DNA from: Mesorhizobium neociceri
GTDB taxonomy: Bacteria > Pseudomonadota > Alphaproteobacteria > Rhizobiales > Rhizobiaceae
Assembly (NCBI RefSeq): GCF_013520985.1
Contig: NZ_JACDTY010000007.1
Coordinates: forward strand, 124,001-188,000
Length of the DNA: 64,000 nt
Reading direction: 5' to 3'
Below the pieces are notes generated by a model, which was given only the letters and a program-made list of their open reading frames with translations, made no database searches and was not told the origin of the DNA. Each line of letters begins with the position of its first letter. Within the stretch, counting starts at the first letter, position 1. Below, piece by piece: positions 9,136 through 17,511 of this stretch. Made by a program: the position numbers and the translations under genes.

Positions 9136-10047
9136 CTATCGCTGCTTGAGCACCCGCCCGAGCAGCGACACCAGCAATCGCGCCAAGTCGCCGGTCGGGT
9201 CGAGGTCTGGATCGAAAATCGTCACGTCCATGCCGATGCAGCGCTTGCCCGCTGCCAGCGCCGACAGGATGGCGACGAGATCGTCCGGATCGATGCCAGG
9301 GCTGCCGGGTGAATCCACCGCCGGCATCACCGTCTGATCGAGCACGTCGACATCGAGATGCAGCCAGTAGGGACAATCGGCGCGCGTCAGTGTGGCTCTT
9401 GTCTTTTGCGACACTCCGCCAACGCCAAGTTCCTGCGCGGCAAAGACATCGATGCGCGTGATGGCGGTCGCATTGATGTCGGGCCAGGCAAAATCCGCAT
9501 CGCGGCTCTCGCGTTCGCCGATCTGCACCACCGCCTCATCGGCGACGAGCGGACCGGCTATACCGGGCCATTGCGTCAACAAAGGCTCACCGCGTCCGGT
9601 GGCAAGCGCCAGATCCATGCCGGCGGCCGAGCCGAGTGCAGCGTCGACGTCGTAATTGCCGGGGTGGCGGAAATCGCTGTGGCCATCGACATGGACCAGC
9701 GCGACCGCGCCCGAGCGCCGCGCCGCCACCAGTGCGCCAAGCAGGATTGAGCAGTCGCCGCCGATGATTAGTGGGAGCTCGCCTTGCCCAAGCGCACCGG
9801 CGACGATCTCGGCAAGGTCCAGGTTGAAGCGACGGATCGCCGGACCATTACGCAGCCTTGTGCCCGGTTGCGCCTCGGTGCTGTAAGCGGGTCGATCGAG
9901 GTCAACCACCCGCCCCGGCGCGAGCACCTCGATGAGGCCGGCTTCGCTCAGCGCCTGCGGCGCCCGCCAGGTGCCGGGCACATGCCCCGGGTGCAGCGGT
10001 CGGAGACCGAGATTGGAAGGCGCACGAATAAGGCAGATATCACGCAT
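9136..10047 (-). CDS. arginase/ureohydrolase-family protein
   Basis: This 303-residue protein has the ureohydrolase fold. Metal-binding motifs are GGDCSILLG (usual form GGDHS), HVDGHSDF and HLDVDVLD, and the late TIFDPDLD. The His that normally ligates the first Mn is Cys here, so metal content or substrate may differ from true arginase or agmatinase; formiminoglutamase- or guanidino-type hydrolase activity is possible. The stop lies 3 bases from the stop of the convergent HtrA-like gene. No clear ribosome binding site precedes the ATG. Confidence 0.8.
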   Translation of the reverse strand: MRDICLIRAPSNLGLRPLHPGHVPGTWRAPQALSEAGLIEVLAPGRVVDLDRPAYSTEAQPGTRLRNGPAIRRFNLDLAEIVAGALGQGELPLIIGGDCSILLGALVAARRSGAVALVHVDGHSDFRHPGNYDVDAALGSAAGMDLALATGRGEPLLTQWPGIAGPLVADEAVVQIGERESRDADFAWPDINATAITRIDVFAAQELGVGGVSQKTRATLTRADCPYWLHLDVDVLDQTVMPAVDSPGSPGIDPDDLVAILSALAAGKRCIGMDVTIFDPDLDPTGDLARLLVSLLGRVLKQR

Positions 10048-10137
10048 GCGGCAGGACCAGCTTCAACGTCACCAGCATAGACTGCGTGTCGTGACACCGG
10101 CCACAGCGCCCGGAGCCGCTGCCGACATTTGCTGCCA

Positions 10138-10569
10138 TCATTCAGCCCCGCCCGCCGCGCCCTCCGCAAACTGCGCCAGAAACTCCTCGCTGGGCGGGAT
10201 CGGCTTGATCACATCGATCAGCACGCCATTGGGATCCCTGGTGATGAAGTGGCGCTGGCCGAAGGGTTCGTCGCGCAGCGAACGCAGGATCGGCAGGCCG
10301 GCCGCAACGATCCGTTCATAGACCGCGTCCGGGTCCCTCACCTCGAAATTGATCAGCAGGCCAGACGTTCGGCCGCGCCCCTCCTCCGGGATGGTCTCGT
10401 GGTCGCCCTGGACGATGCCGAGATTGACGCGCCTGTCCTCGGCCGACTGTAGATGCACATACCAGTCGCTCGCAAACAGCGGCTTGAAGCGGAAGTGATT
10501 GATATAGAAGGTTTTCGTGCCGGCTACGTCCCCCGTCATCAGCACCGGATAATAACTCGTCGTCTTCAT
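10138..10569 (-). CDS. VOC-family (glyoxalase/bleomycin-resistance fold) protein
   Basis: This 143-residue protein has the paired beta-alpha-beta-beta-beta modules of vicinal-oxygen-chelate proteins: [20 protein letters not shown] at the start and [20 protein letters not shown] near the end. The conserved Glu/His metal positions are not all evident, so it may be a binding protein rather than an enzyme. I chose the start [10 protein letters not shown] at 10569. It is divergent from a TetR regulator, and two matching palindromic operators lie between them, so it is probably the regulated target. Confidence 0.8.
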   Translation of the reverse strand: MKTTSYYPVLMTGDVAGTKTFYINHFRFKPLFASDWYVHLQSAEDRRVNLGIVQGDHETIPEEGRGRTSGLLINFEVRDPDAVYERIVAAGLPILRSLRDEPFGQRHFITRDPNGVLIDVIKPIPPSEEFLAQFAEGAAGGAE

Positions 10570-10590
10570 CTTTCTTTCGCCCGTCAACTA

Positions 10591-10635
10591 ACATACAGTC
10601 TGTATGTAAATTGAACTAACATACAGGCTGCATGT
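10591..10635. promoter_or_regulatory. two TetR-type operators between the VOC and TetR genes
   Basis: The sequence ACATACAGTCTGTATGT (10591-10607) is an almost perfect palindrome. A second copy, ACATACAGGCTGCATGT, lies at 10619-10635, 28 bp away and touching the TetR start codon. Binding there would block both divergent promoters, which predicts autorepression plus control of the VOC gene. Confidence 0.82.
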
Positions 10636-11262
10636 ATGCAACGAGAAATCGCCCGCCGTTCAAACCGCGATCGCACCGAAGCGACGCGCGCCGACCTGAT
10701 CGCTGCGGCGCGCAAACTGTTCATCGAAAAATCCTATGCCGAGACCGGCACACCGGAGATTGTTGCGACCGCCGGCGTCACCCGCGGCGCGCTCTATCAC
10801 CACTTCGCCGACAAGCAGGCGCTGTTTGCCGCGGTGGTCGAGCAGGAGGCGGCCGCGGTGGCGCAAGAGATCGATCGCGCCTCGCCGCCTTCGCTGTTTG
10901 CCCGCGACGCGCTGATTGCCGGATCGGATGCCTATCTCACCGCCATGCGCGCGCCCGGCCGCACACGGCTGTTGCTGCTCGACGGACCGGCCGTGCTCGG
11001 CCGCGCCGCCATGGACGCCATCGATGACCGCCACGGCAACCGTTCGCTGCGCGAGGGTCTGGTCGCGGCGATGCGCGAGCAATCGATGATGAGACTGCCG
11101 CTGGACGCACTCACCGCCTTACTTGCTTCCGCCTTCGACCGCGCGGCGCTCGCCGTCGAGGCCGGCGCCTCGGCCGAAGACTATCGCGCCGTGCTCATGG
11201 CGCTGATCGACGGACTGTCTCCGGCTCCTCCTCGGGTACCAGGCCCGGCTCGAACTCGTTGA
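10636..11262 (+). CDS. TetR/AcrR-family transcriptional regulator
   Basis: This 208-residue protein has an N-terminal TetR helix-turn-helix (about 17-62): ATRADLIAAARKLFIEKSYA followed by VTRGALYHHFADKQALFAAV. The C-terminal half is a helical ligand/dimer domain with RLLLLDGPAVLG. It probably represses itself and the divergent VOC gene through the two operators at 10591-10635. The last 68 bases overlap the 3' end of the convergent LysR gene; both frames are well supported. Confidence 0.88.
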   Translation: MQREIARRSNRDRTEATRADLIAAARKLFIEKSYAETGTPEIVATAGVTRGALYHHFADKQALFAAVVEQEAAAVAQEIDRASPPSLFARDALIAGSDAYLTAMRAPGRTRLLLLDGPAVLGRAAMDAIDDRHGNRSLREGLVAAMREQSMMRLPLDALTALLASAFDRAALAVEAGASAEDYRAVLMALIDGLSPAPPRVPGPARTR

Positions 11263-12151
11263 AACAGCCGAGCTGGCTTTTGAACTGGTCGATCAGCCAG
11301 GCAGCCGCCGGTTTTGGACTGCGGTCGACGCGGTGCATGGCATAGAGCGGCCCCTTCACCTCCTTGAACGGTTCGAGGTCGAGCTCGACCAGCCTGCCGC
11401 TCGCCAGATCGTCGGCGATCAGCCAGCGCGGCAGCCCGCCCCAGCCCAACCCCGCGCGCATCAGCACATGCTTGGTGCGCATATCGGTCAGCCGCCAGGT
11501 GCGGTAGGCAAAGACGCTATAGTCACGTCCCTTGGTGCGCTCGGACTGGTCGGAGACGACCAGCTGGATGTGTTCGCGCACATCCTCGAGCGCCACCGGC
11601 TTCGGCAGCAGCGCCAGCGGGTGGTTGGCTGCTGCCGCCGGCACCATCGACATGAAGCCTATGTTCACCAGGTGCACGTCGACCTCGCCCAGCAGCCCGC
11701 CAAAGCCAAGATCGGCCTGTCCGTTGAAGACAAGGTCGGGGATCAGGCCGAGTGTGCCGATATGCAGGCGAAGCATCACCGTCGGAAACTGCGCCTCGAA
11801 CGCTTTCAGCACCCGCACCAGTACCGGCGCCGGCAGCGCCGCATCGAGCGCCAGCGCGAGCTCCGCCTCCAGTCCCTGATGGTGGCTGTCGACGCGCGAG
11901 CGGATGCGCTGCAGCACGCCGACCATGCGCCGCGCATCCTCCAGCATCGCCCGGCCGATCTCTGTCAGCTGCGGTTCGCGCGTGCCCTCGCGCTCGAACA
12001 GCTTCAGGCCAAGCTGGGCCTCGAGATTGGCGATGCCGTAGCTGATGACGGACTGCGCCCGGTTGAGCTTGCGCCCGGCGGCGGAGAAACTGCCGGTGTC
12101 GGCCACCGCCACCAGGATCTGCAATTGGTCGAGCGTCGGATTGGGTTGCAT
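11195..12151 (-). CDS. LysR-family transcriptional regulator
   Basis: This 318-residue protein has the LysR winged helix-turn-helix at residues 1-65 (LDQLQILVAVADTGSFSAAG, NRAQSVISYGIANLEAQLGL) and a substrate-binding domain at about 90-300. It is divergent from the azoreductase gene, the usual arrangement for a LysR regulator and its target. Its effector is probably a quinone, azo or oxidative compound (inference). Confidence 0.88.
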   Translation of the reverse strand: MQPNPTLDQLQILVAVADTGSFSAAGRKLNRAQSVISYGIANLEAQLGLKLFEREGTREPQLTEIGRAMLEDARRMVGVLQRIRSRVDSHHQGLEAELALALDAALPAPVLVRVLKAFEAQFPTVMLRLHIGTLGLIPDLVFNGQADLGFGGLLGEVDVHLVNIGFMSMVPAAAANHPLALLPKPVALEDVREHIQLVVSDQSERTKGRDYSVFAYRTWRLTDMRTKHVLMRAGLGWGGLPRWLIADDLASGRLVELDLEPFKEVKGPLYAMHRVDRSPKPAAAWLIDQFKSQLGCFNEFEPGLVPEEEPETVRRSAP

Positions 12152-12260
12152 GGCATATCTACTTTATGGATGGATCATATAGAAAATATACCAGTTTTTT
12201 GAATGGATCGATAGGCCCATATCAAGCGGGACAATTCAATTCCCACTGGAGAGAACCGCT
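12152..12260. promoter_or_regulatory. divergent lysR/azoR promoter region
   Basis: This 109-bp AT-rich stretch lies in a GC-rich setting. A repeated ATGGATGGATCATAT / AATGGATCGATAGG motif (about 12172-12215) is the likely LysR binding region. AGAGAACC lies just before the azoR start. Confidence 0.45.
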
Positions 12261-12902
12261 ATGTCCATCCTTCTTGTAACTTCGAGCCCGCGTGGCGCCG
12301 CTTCGCACTCGACCCGCATCGCCACCGAATTCGCGCAAAAGCTTGTCGCCGCCGATCCGTCGGCCGAGCTTGTCGTGCGCGACCTCGTCGCCAACCCGCT
12401 GCCGCATATCGACGCCGACTATTCCACCGGCATCTACACACCCGTTGAAGCCCGCACCGCGCGCCAGACTGAAGTCGTTGGCGTCTCCGATGTCGCGCTT
12501 GACGAGCTGTTCGCCGCCGACACCGTGATCCTGGCCACCGGCTTCATCAACTTTAACATCTCCTCGACGCTGAAGTCGTGGGTCGACCACATTGCCCGTT
12601 CCGGCAAGAGCTTCTCTTATGGTGAGGGCGGCCCCAAGGGCCTCGTCACCGGCAAGAAGGTCTATATCGTGCTCGCCTCCGGCGGCATCTATTCCGAAGG
12701 TGCGGCCGTGCAGATGGACCACGCTGTTCCCTACCTGCGCTCGGTGCTCGGCTTCCTCGGTATGACCGACGTCGAAGTCATCCGCATCGAAGGCGTCGGC
12801 ATGGGCGCCGATGCCGTGACAGCCGCGCTGGCCAAGGCGACGGCCAAGGTCGACGCCGTGGTTGCAGCGACCGCCAGCCAGCAGATCGCAGTGGCGGCGT
12901 AA
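12261..12902 (+). CDS. azoR: FMN-dependent NADH:quinone oxidoreductase/azoreductase
   Basis: This 213-residue flavodoxin-fold protein begins MSILLVTSSPRGAASHSTRI, the phosphate-binding loop of AzoR. It contains ATGFINFNISSTLKSWVDHI and GKKVYIVLASGGIYSEG, both typical of AzoR flavin contacts. The family reduces quinones and azo compounds with NADH and FMN in the cytoplasm. A strong terminator (12935-12958) follows, so it is monocistronic under the divergent LysR. Confidence 0.9.
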   Translation: MSILLVTSSPRGAASHSTRIATEFAQKLVAADPSAELVVRDLVANPLPHIDADYSTGIYTPVEARTARQTEVVGVSDVALDELFAADTVILATGFINFNISSTLKSWVDHIARSGKSFSYGEGGPKGLVTGKKVYIVLASGGIYSEGAAVQMDHAVPYLRSVLGFLGMTDVEVIRIEGVGMGADAVTAALAKATAKVDAVVAATASQQIAVAA

Positions 12903-12934
12903 AGCGCCGGCGCTCATCCACGTGAAATGAAAAA

Positions 12935-12962
12935 GGCAGGCGCCTCGGCGCCTGCCTTTTTC
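12935..12962. terminator. strong bidirectional intrinsic terminator after azoR
   Basis: An 11-bp stem AGGCAGGCGCC / GGCGCCTGCCT has a 2-base centre and is flanked by AAAA and TTTTT. Its position argues that transcription of hen1 starts after 12962. Confidence 0.9.
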
Positions 12963-13034
12963 TTGTCGAGCGGCGCTACAGGATTGCCGTGCAACGCCAT
13001 TGGTTATTCGGCCTGTCTGCGTTATCGGTCGCTG

Positions 13035-14417
13035 ATGTTTCTGTCCGTCGCCACAACGCACCGCCCGGCCACCGATCTCGGCTTCTTGCTGCACAAGCAT
13101 CCCGATCGGCTGCATGAGACTGAACTGTCCTTCGGCAAGGCCTGGCTATTCTATCCGGAGGCGACAGAGGAACGGTGCGAGGCCGCACTGCTGCTTGACG
13201 TCGACCCGATAGGCCTCGTGCGAGGCAAGGGTCAGGCCGAGGGCTTGCTGGACCAGTATGTAAACGACCGGCCTTATGCGGCATCGTCCTTCCTGTCCGT
13301 GGCGTTGAACAAGGCGCTGCGGACCGCGATGACCGGCATATCAAAGGAGCGCCAGCAACTGGCCGACAGCGACCTGCCGCTGGAGGCCGTGGTGATTCCG
13401 CTGCCGTTGCGGGGCGGTGAGGGTCTGGTTCGAGACCTGTTCGAACCCCTGGGATGGGCCGTCGACCTGACGCCGATCGAAACGATCGGATCCGGCGCGG
13501 GAGGCCCCCGATACGGTCATCTGAGGCTGACTGGCACCGGCCGGCTAAGCAGCCTGCTCAACCACCTCTATGTCCTGATCCCGGTGATGGACGACGCCAA
13601 GCACTATTGGGTTGGCGAGGCCGAGATCGACAAGCTGCTGTCCAAGGGTGAAGGCTGGCTGGAGAACCATCCCGCCAAAGACCTGATCATACGCCGCTAT
13701 CTGCGCAATCGCGGCGCCCTGGCTCGCATCGCTCTGGAGCGGCTGGCACCCGAGACAGCCAACGAGGCCCTGCCGACCGAAGCAAGGGTCGCGGCTGAGG
13801 AAGCACTGGAGGCACCCATCCGGCTGAACGACCTGCGCGTGGACGCTGTGGTGCAAGCCATTCGGGCGACGGGCGGGACCAGTATTGCAGATCTGGGATG
13901 CGGCGAAGGCAAGCTGCTCTATCGGCTTGTGCGCGAAAAATGGGTCCACAGGCTCTTCGGACTCGACCCCGCTATTCGTGAACTGGAATGGGCTGCCAAG
14001 CGTCTCAAGCTGAACGAGTTCGGCGGGCCGCCCGAAGGCCGGGTCACGCTGCTGCATGGATCGCTGACATATCGCGACAGCCGATGGGCTGAAGCTGACG
14101 TCGCCGTGTTGGTCGAGGTCATTGAGCATCTCGATGAAGACAGACTGCCCTTGATCGAGCGTGTTGTCTTCGGCGAGACGGCGCCCAAATCCGTCATCGT
14201 GACTACGCCGAACGCTGACTACAACGCCTTGTTCCCCAATCTGGCCACTGGCGCTTTTCGCCATCCGGATCACCGTTTCGAATGGGGCCGGGTTCGGTTT
14301 GAAGCCTGGGCGGCCAGGATCGGTGAGACCTATGGCTATAGCGCTGCCTTCAGCGGCATCGGGGCCGTGGACCCCGTGCTCGGCGCACCGACGCAGATGG
14401 CGGTGTTCACCCGATGA
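13035..14417 (+). CDS. hen1: 3'-terminal RNA ribose 2'-O-methyltransferase Hen1 (bacterial RNA repair)
   Basis: This 460-residue protein begins MFLSVATTHRPATDLGFLLH, the typical start of bacterial Hen1. The N-terminal half (about 1-250) is the Pnkp-ligase-activating region. The C-terminal methyltransferase has the SAM motif IADLGCGEG (285-292) and the Mn-binding set Glu361, Glu364, His365 and His413, with the same spacing as I recall for Clostridium thermocellum Hen1. It methylates the 2'-OH at the cut end of damaged RNA before Pnkp seals it, protecting against repeat ribotoxin cleavage. The 3' end overlaps the pnkp ATG (ATGA). All catalytic residues look intact although its partner is broken. 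Confidence 0.93.
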   Translation: MFLSVATTHRPATDLGFLLHKHPDRLHETELSFGKAWLFYPEATEERCEAALLLDVDPIGLVRGKGQAEGLLDQYVNDRPYAASSFLSVALNKALRTAMTGISKERQQLADSDLPLEAVVIPLPLRGGEGLVRDLFEPLGWAVDLTPIETIGSGAGGPRYGHLRLTGTGRLSSLLNHLYVLIPVMDDAKHYWVGEAEIDKLLSKGEGWLENHPAKDLIIRRYLRNRGALARIALERLAPETANEALPTEARVAAEEALEAPIRLNDLRVDAVVQAIRATGGTSIADLGCGEGKLLYRLVREKWVHRLFGLDPAIRELEWAAKRLKLNEFGGPPEGRVTLLHGSLTYRDSRWAEADVAVLVEVIEHLDEDRLPLIERVVFGETAPKSVIVTTPNADYNALFPNLATGAFRHPDHRFEWGRVRFEAWAARIGETYGYSAAFSGIGAVDPVLGAPTQMAVFTR

Positions 14418-16020
14418 GAGAGCCCGACAAGACCGACCTCACCATCGCCGACTTCGCTCTCGTCGTGCTGATCGGCTCGACCGGTTCGGGCAAGTCGACT
14501 TTCGCCGCCAGGCACTTCCTGCCGACCGAAATCATCTCTTCGGATCGCTGCCGCGCGCTCGTCAGCGACAACGAGACCGATCAGGATGTCTCGGCCGACG
14601 CCTTCGATCTTGCGCGCGAGATTGCCGGCAAACGGCTGAAGCACCGCAAGCTGGCCGTCATCGACGCCACCAATGTGCGAGCCGCGGACCGTAAGGCTTG
14701 GGTCGAACTGGCGCGCAAGTGGCACGCTTTGCCGGTCGCCGTGGTCATCGATCCGGGCGTCGATGTCTGCGTCGCGCGCAACGCGCTGCGAGCCGACCGT
14801 CCCTTCGGCGCCGGCGTGGCCCAGCGCATGACGACCGAAATCCGCAAGGGTCTCGGCGGCCTGCAACGCGAAGGTTTCCGTCAGGTCTGGAAGCTTACCA
14901 GCGAGGCTAGTATCGACGCGGCCAAGGTCTCGCGCCAGCCCTTGTGGACCGACAAGCGCGATGACCATGGTCCGTTCGACATCATAGGCGACGTCCACGG
15001 CTGCGCCGATGAACTTCAGGCCCTGCTCGCTCAACTCGGTTACAGCGTCGCCTGGTCCGAGGATCATGGCGAACGAACCGTCACTGTGACACCGTCGGAG
15101 GGCCGCAAGATCGTCTTTGTCGGCGACCTCGTCGATCGCGGCCCCAACGTGCCCGACGCCTTGCGCATCGCCATGAGCATGGTCGCGGCCGGGACCGCCT
15201 ACTGCGTCCAAGCGTCGAAGCGGCGGGCCTGTGGCAGGAGCTGAACAGCGACTGGCTGCTGCTGGACGCCGAGATAATGCCCTGGTCTGCCAAGGCTGGC
15301 AGCCTGATTGAAAGCCAGTATGCCCCGGTGGCAACGTCCGCGGCAGCCGGGTTACGGGTCAGCCGCGAGGCCCTGGCTCGTGCCATGGCACGCGGCGTCG
15401 ATGCGGCCGCACTGAGCGCCCGGCTGGACGATCGGGCCGCGCGCGCAACTGGGTATGCCAGCGCCTGGGCGCCTTACGTCTGGCCGGTGTCTGGTATAGA
15501 CGATCTGAAAGTCGCGCCGTTCCACCTGCTCGCCAGCGAGGGACGGGTCTGGTTCGACCAGGACCACGTATGGCACATGTCGCTTGCCGACCGCCTGGCT
15601 GCCAGCGATGGCGTGGTCACACGCACACAATGGCGAACGGTTGATACAGCCGACACCAACGCATGTGCAGCGGCCATCGACTGGTGGGAAGCCCTAACCG
15701 GGTCAGGTGGCGAAGGCTTGGTGGTAAAACCGCGCGACTTCGTCAGCCGGGGCAAGAAGGGACTTATCCAACCGGCACTCAAGGTGCGCGGCCGGGAATA
15801 TCTGCGCATCATCTATGGCCCTGAATATGACGCGCCGGACAATCTCGTCCGTTTGAGGGAACGGGGCCTGGGTGGAAAGCGCAATCTGGCGCTCAGAGAG
15901 TTCGCCCTCGGTCATGAGGCGCTGAAGCGGTTCGTCGACAGGCAGCCGCTACGGCGTGTGCACGAATGTGTTTTCGGCGTCCTGGCGCTGGAGAGCGAGC
16001 CAATCGATCCAAGGCTGTAA
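14414..16020 (+). pseudogene. pnkp: polynucleotide kinase-phosphatase-ligase Pnkp, internally deleted and frameshifted
   Basis: Pnkp normally has kinase, metallophosphatase and ligase domains in about 850 residues. Here the first frame (276 codons, to 15244) holds the kinase P-loop GSTGSGKST (21-29) and phosphatase motifs GDVHG (192-196) and GDLVDRG (237-243). It leaves the family sequence at TAYCVQ near 15209, where YCVPGNHD is expected. The ligase resumes in another frame at GLWQELNSDWLLLDAEIMPW (about 15226-15285) and runs to 16020 with EGLVVKP and LKVRGREYL. Roughly 1 kb is missing, including the phosphatase GNHD motif and the ligase lysine motif. The kinase domain may still be made. The 3' part could start at the ATG at 15277. 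Confidence 0.88.
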
Positions 16021-16025
16021 TTCAT

Positions 16026-16146
16026 CCGAAGATTTTCTCGCCCTGCTCGTCACTTGGATGTCCCTCTTGATTGAGATGTCGACAGCGTTGTCGAGCCCGG
16101 CGAAAAGGTCGGCGCGGATGAAGTGGTGCTCCTCAATCACGCCGCC
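16026..16146 (-). pseudogene. truncated copy of hlyU (3' half only)
   Basis: About 120 bp match the 3' half of the intact hlyU-like gene at 24677-24973, at roughly 85% identity by eye. The translated remnant EEHHFIRADLFAGLDNAVDI corresponds to KEHRFIRADRFAGLDDAVDI in the intact copy. A 4-bp deletion near 16047 shifts the frame, and the 5' half is absent. It lies 5 bp after the broken pnkp and 3 bp before the ROK stop codon, so it marks a recombination junction. Confidence 0.82.
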
Positions 16147-16149
16147 ACA

Positions 16150-17358
16150 TCAAGCGCCCTTTGCCTCGTCCTGCGGCAGTTCGGACAATGGCGGCAGCAC
16201 CACCGCAGGATGACGATCCTCGCGCAGGATAAGGCCAAGGCTGTAATCCAGCGCCAGCTTCATGGCCCCTAGCGCGGTTCCGCCGTCTTCCAGCGTGCTT
16301 ACCGCGATCCGTGTTGGCCAGGCCAACTCGCCGGCGACACGTTCGATCTCGGCGGTCATCAGCGCGTTGCGGCCAACACCGCCGCCAAGAACGATCAGAC
16401 CGGGATCCAGCACGCCGATGCAGCCGGCGGCCAGCCGGCCGATATCGGCGGCGTGCCGGGAGACAGCTTCGCCGGCCGCAGACGATCCGGCCAACGCCAG
16501 CGCGAACAGCTCCTTGGCCGATTGCGGCGGCGTCCCCTCTTCCACTGGCCAAGCCTGCCTGCAACGCTCGACGAGGGCCCTGGAGCCAAGATAATGCTCC
16601 AGCCCTTCACGAGAGGGCACTTCGGCAGGCGACCACGGAAACGGCATGCGGCCAACTTCACCGGCAGCGCCGCCGGCGCCGCGAAACAGCCTGCTTTCAT
16701 TGATGAAGCCGAGGCCGACGCGTACACCGACCTGCAGGAAGGCAAAGGTCTGGTGGCCCTGCGCGGCACCGAAATGCATCTCGCTGATAGCGGCGCAATT
16801 GACGTTGTTTTCAAGAATGATCGGCACGTCAACATGGCGGCGAAGCGCGCGAAGCACAGCGTCGGGGCCGTTCGCCTGGCCATTGCCGAGGCGACTGTCG
16901 GACACGATGCGCGGCACCGCGACCGCAATACTGCGCAGGGTCCGGAAATTCTTGCCGACCTTCGCCGGGATCGATTTCGCCACGGACAGGATCACGGCTC
17001 CGATCTCGTCGGTGGGCGCCACTTCGGCAATGCTCTCCTCGGCCGTCGCCAAGGGCTGGGCGTCCATCGAATAGGCAACGGCGCGCACTTGCGCCGCGCC
17101 GACATCGATGCCGATCACATATCCGGCGCCGGGGCCGACACCGTAAATGGTTGCCGTGCGCCCGATGGCGCCGCGTTCCGACCCACGCGACGCCACGAGG
17201 CCAAGTGCACTCAATTCGGAAACGGCGGCCGACATGGTCGGTTTCGACAGGTCGAGCATCGAGCCGAGTTTCGGCCGGGTCACCGGCCCCTGCGAGGCCA
17301 GCACGCGAAGAACGGCGCGGGCGCTTTCAGTCAGGTTGGGGATTTCCGATGGAGCCAT
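16150..17358 (-). CDS. ROK-family transcriptional repressor (NagC/XylR type)
   Basis: This 402-residue protein has an N-terminal winged helix-turn-helix (about 10-65, GPVTRPKLGSMLDLSKPTMS) and a ROK sugar-kinase-like domain. The latter shows the GIDVGAAQVRAV phosphate loop, ENNVNCAA, a GAGGAAGEVG region and LGGGVGRNALM. The zinc-binding cysteine cluster of ROK proteins is not evident. It is the last gene of the minus-strand set with the SIS protein and kinase, and probably represses the divergent ABC operon in response to the imported sugar or its phosphate. Confidence 0.87.
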   Translation of the reverse strand: MAPSEIPNLTESARAVLRVLASQGPVTRPKLGSMLDLSKPTMSAAVSELSALGLVASRGSERGAIGRTATIYGVGPGAGYVIGIDVGAAQVRAVAYSMDAQPLATAEESIAEVAPTDEIGAVILSVAKSIPAKVGKNFRTLRSIAVAVPRIVSDSRLGNGQANGPDAVLRALRRHVDVPIILENNVNCAAISEMHFGAAQGHQTFAFLQVGVRVGLGFINESRLFRGAGGAAGEVGRMPFPWSPAEVPSREGLEHYLGSRALVERCRQAWPVEEGTPPQSAKELFALALAGSSAAGEAVSRHAADIGRLAAGCIGVLDPGLIVLGGGVGRNALMTAEIERVAGELAWPTRIAVSTLEDGGTALGAMKLALDYSLGLILREDRHPAVVLPPLSELPQDEAKGA

Positions 17359-17511
17359 GTGCTGCGTTCAATTCCCGCCCTGAACATCCCGTAGACGTCC
17401 GCCCTGGCATGCCAGCTTTGCATGCCGCGAATCAAATGCGGCGCCCATCATTGTGGGACGTTTCGGCAAATTCCGCGAATGCAGCCGGCCGCGGCGAGCG
17501 CGCCTGGCAAT

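Noticed and set aside
12927..13034. N-terminal extension of hen1
   Set aside because: The extension starts inside or before the azoR terminator and its residues are not Hen1-like; homologues start at MFLSVATTHRPATD.
15949..16140. Minus-strand 63-codon frame as a separate gene
   Set aside because: It is the hlyU 3' fragment read past a frameshift into antisense of pnkp.
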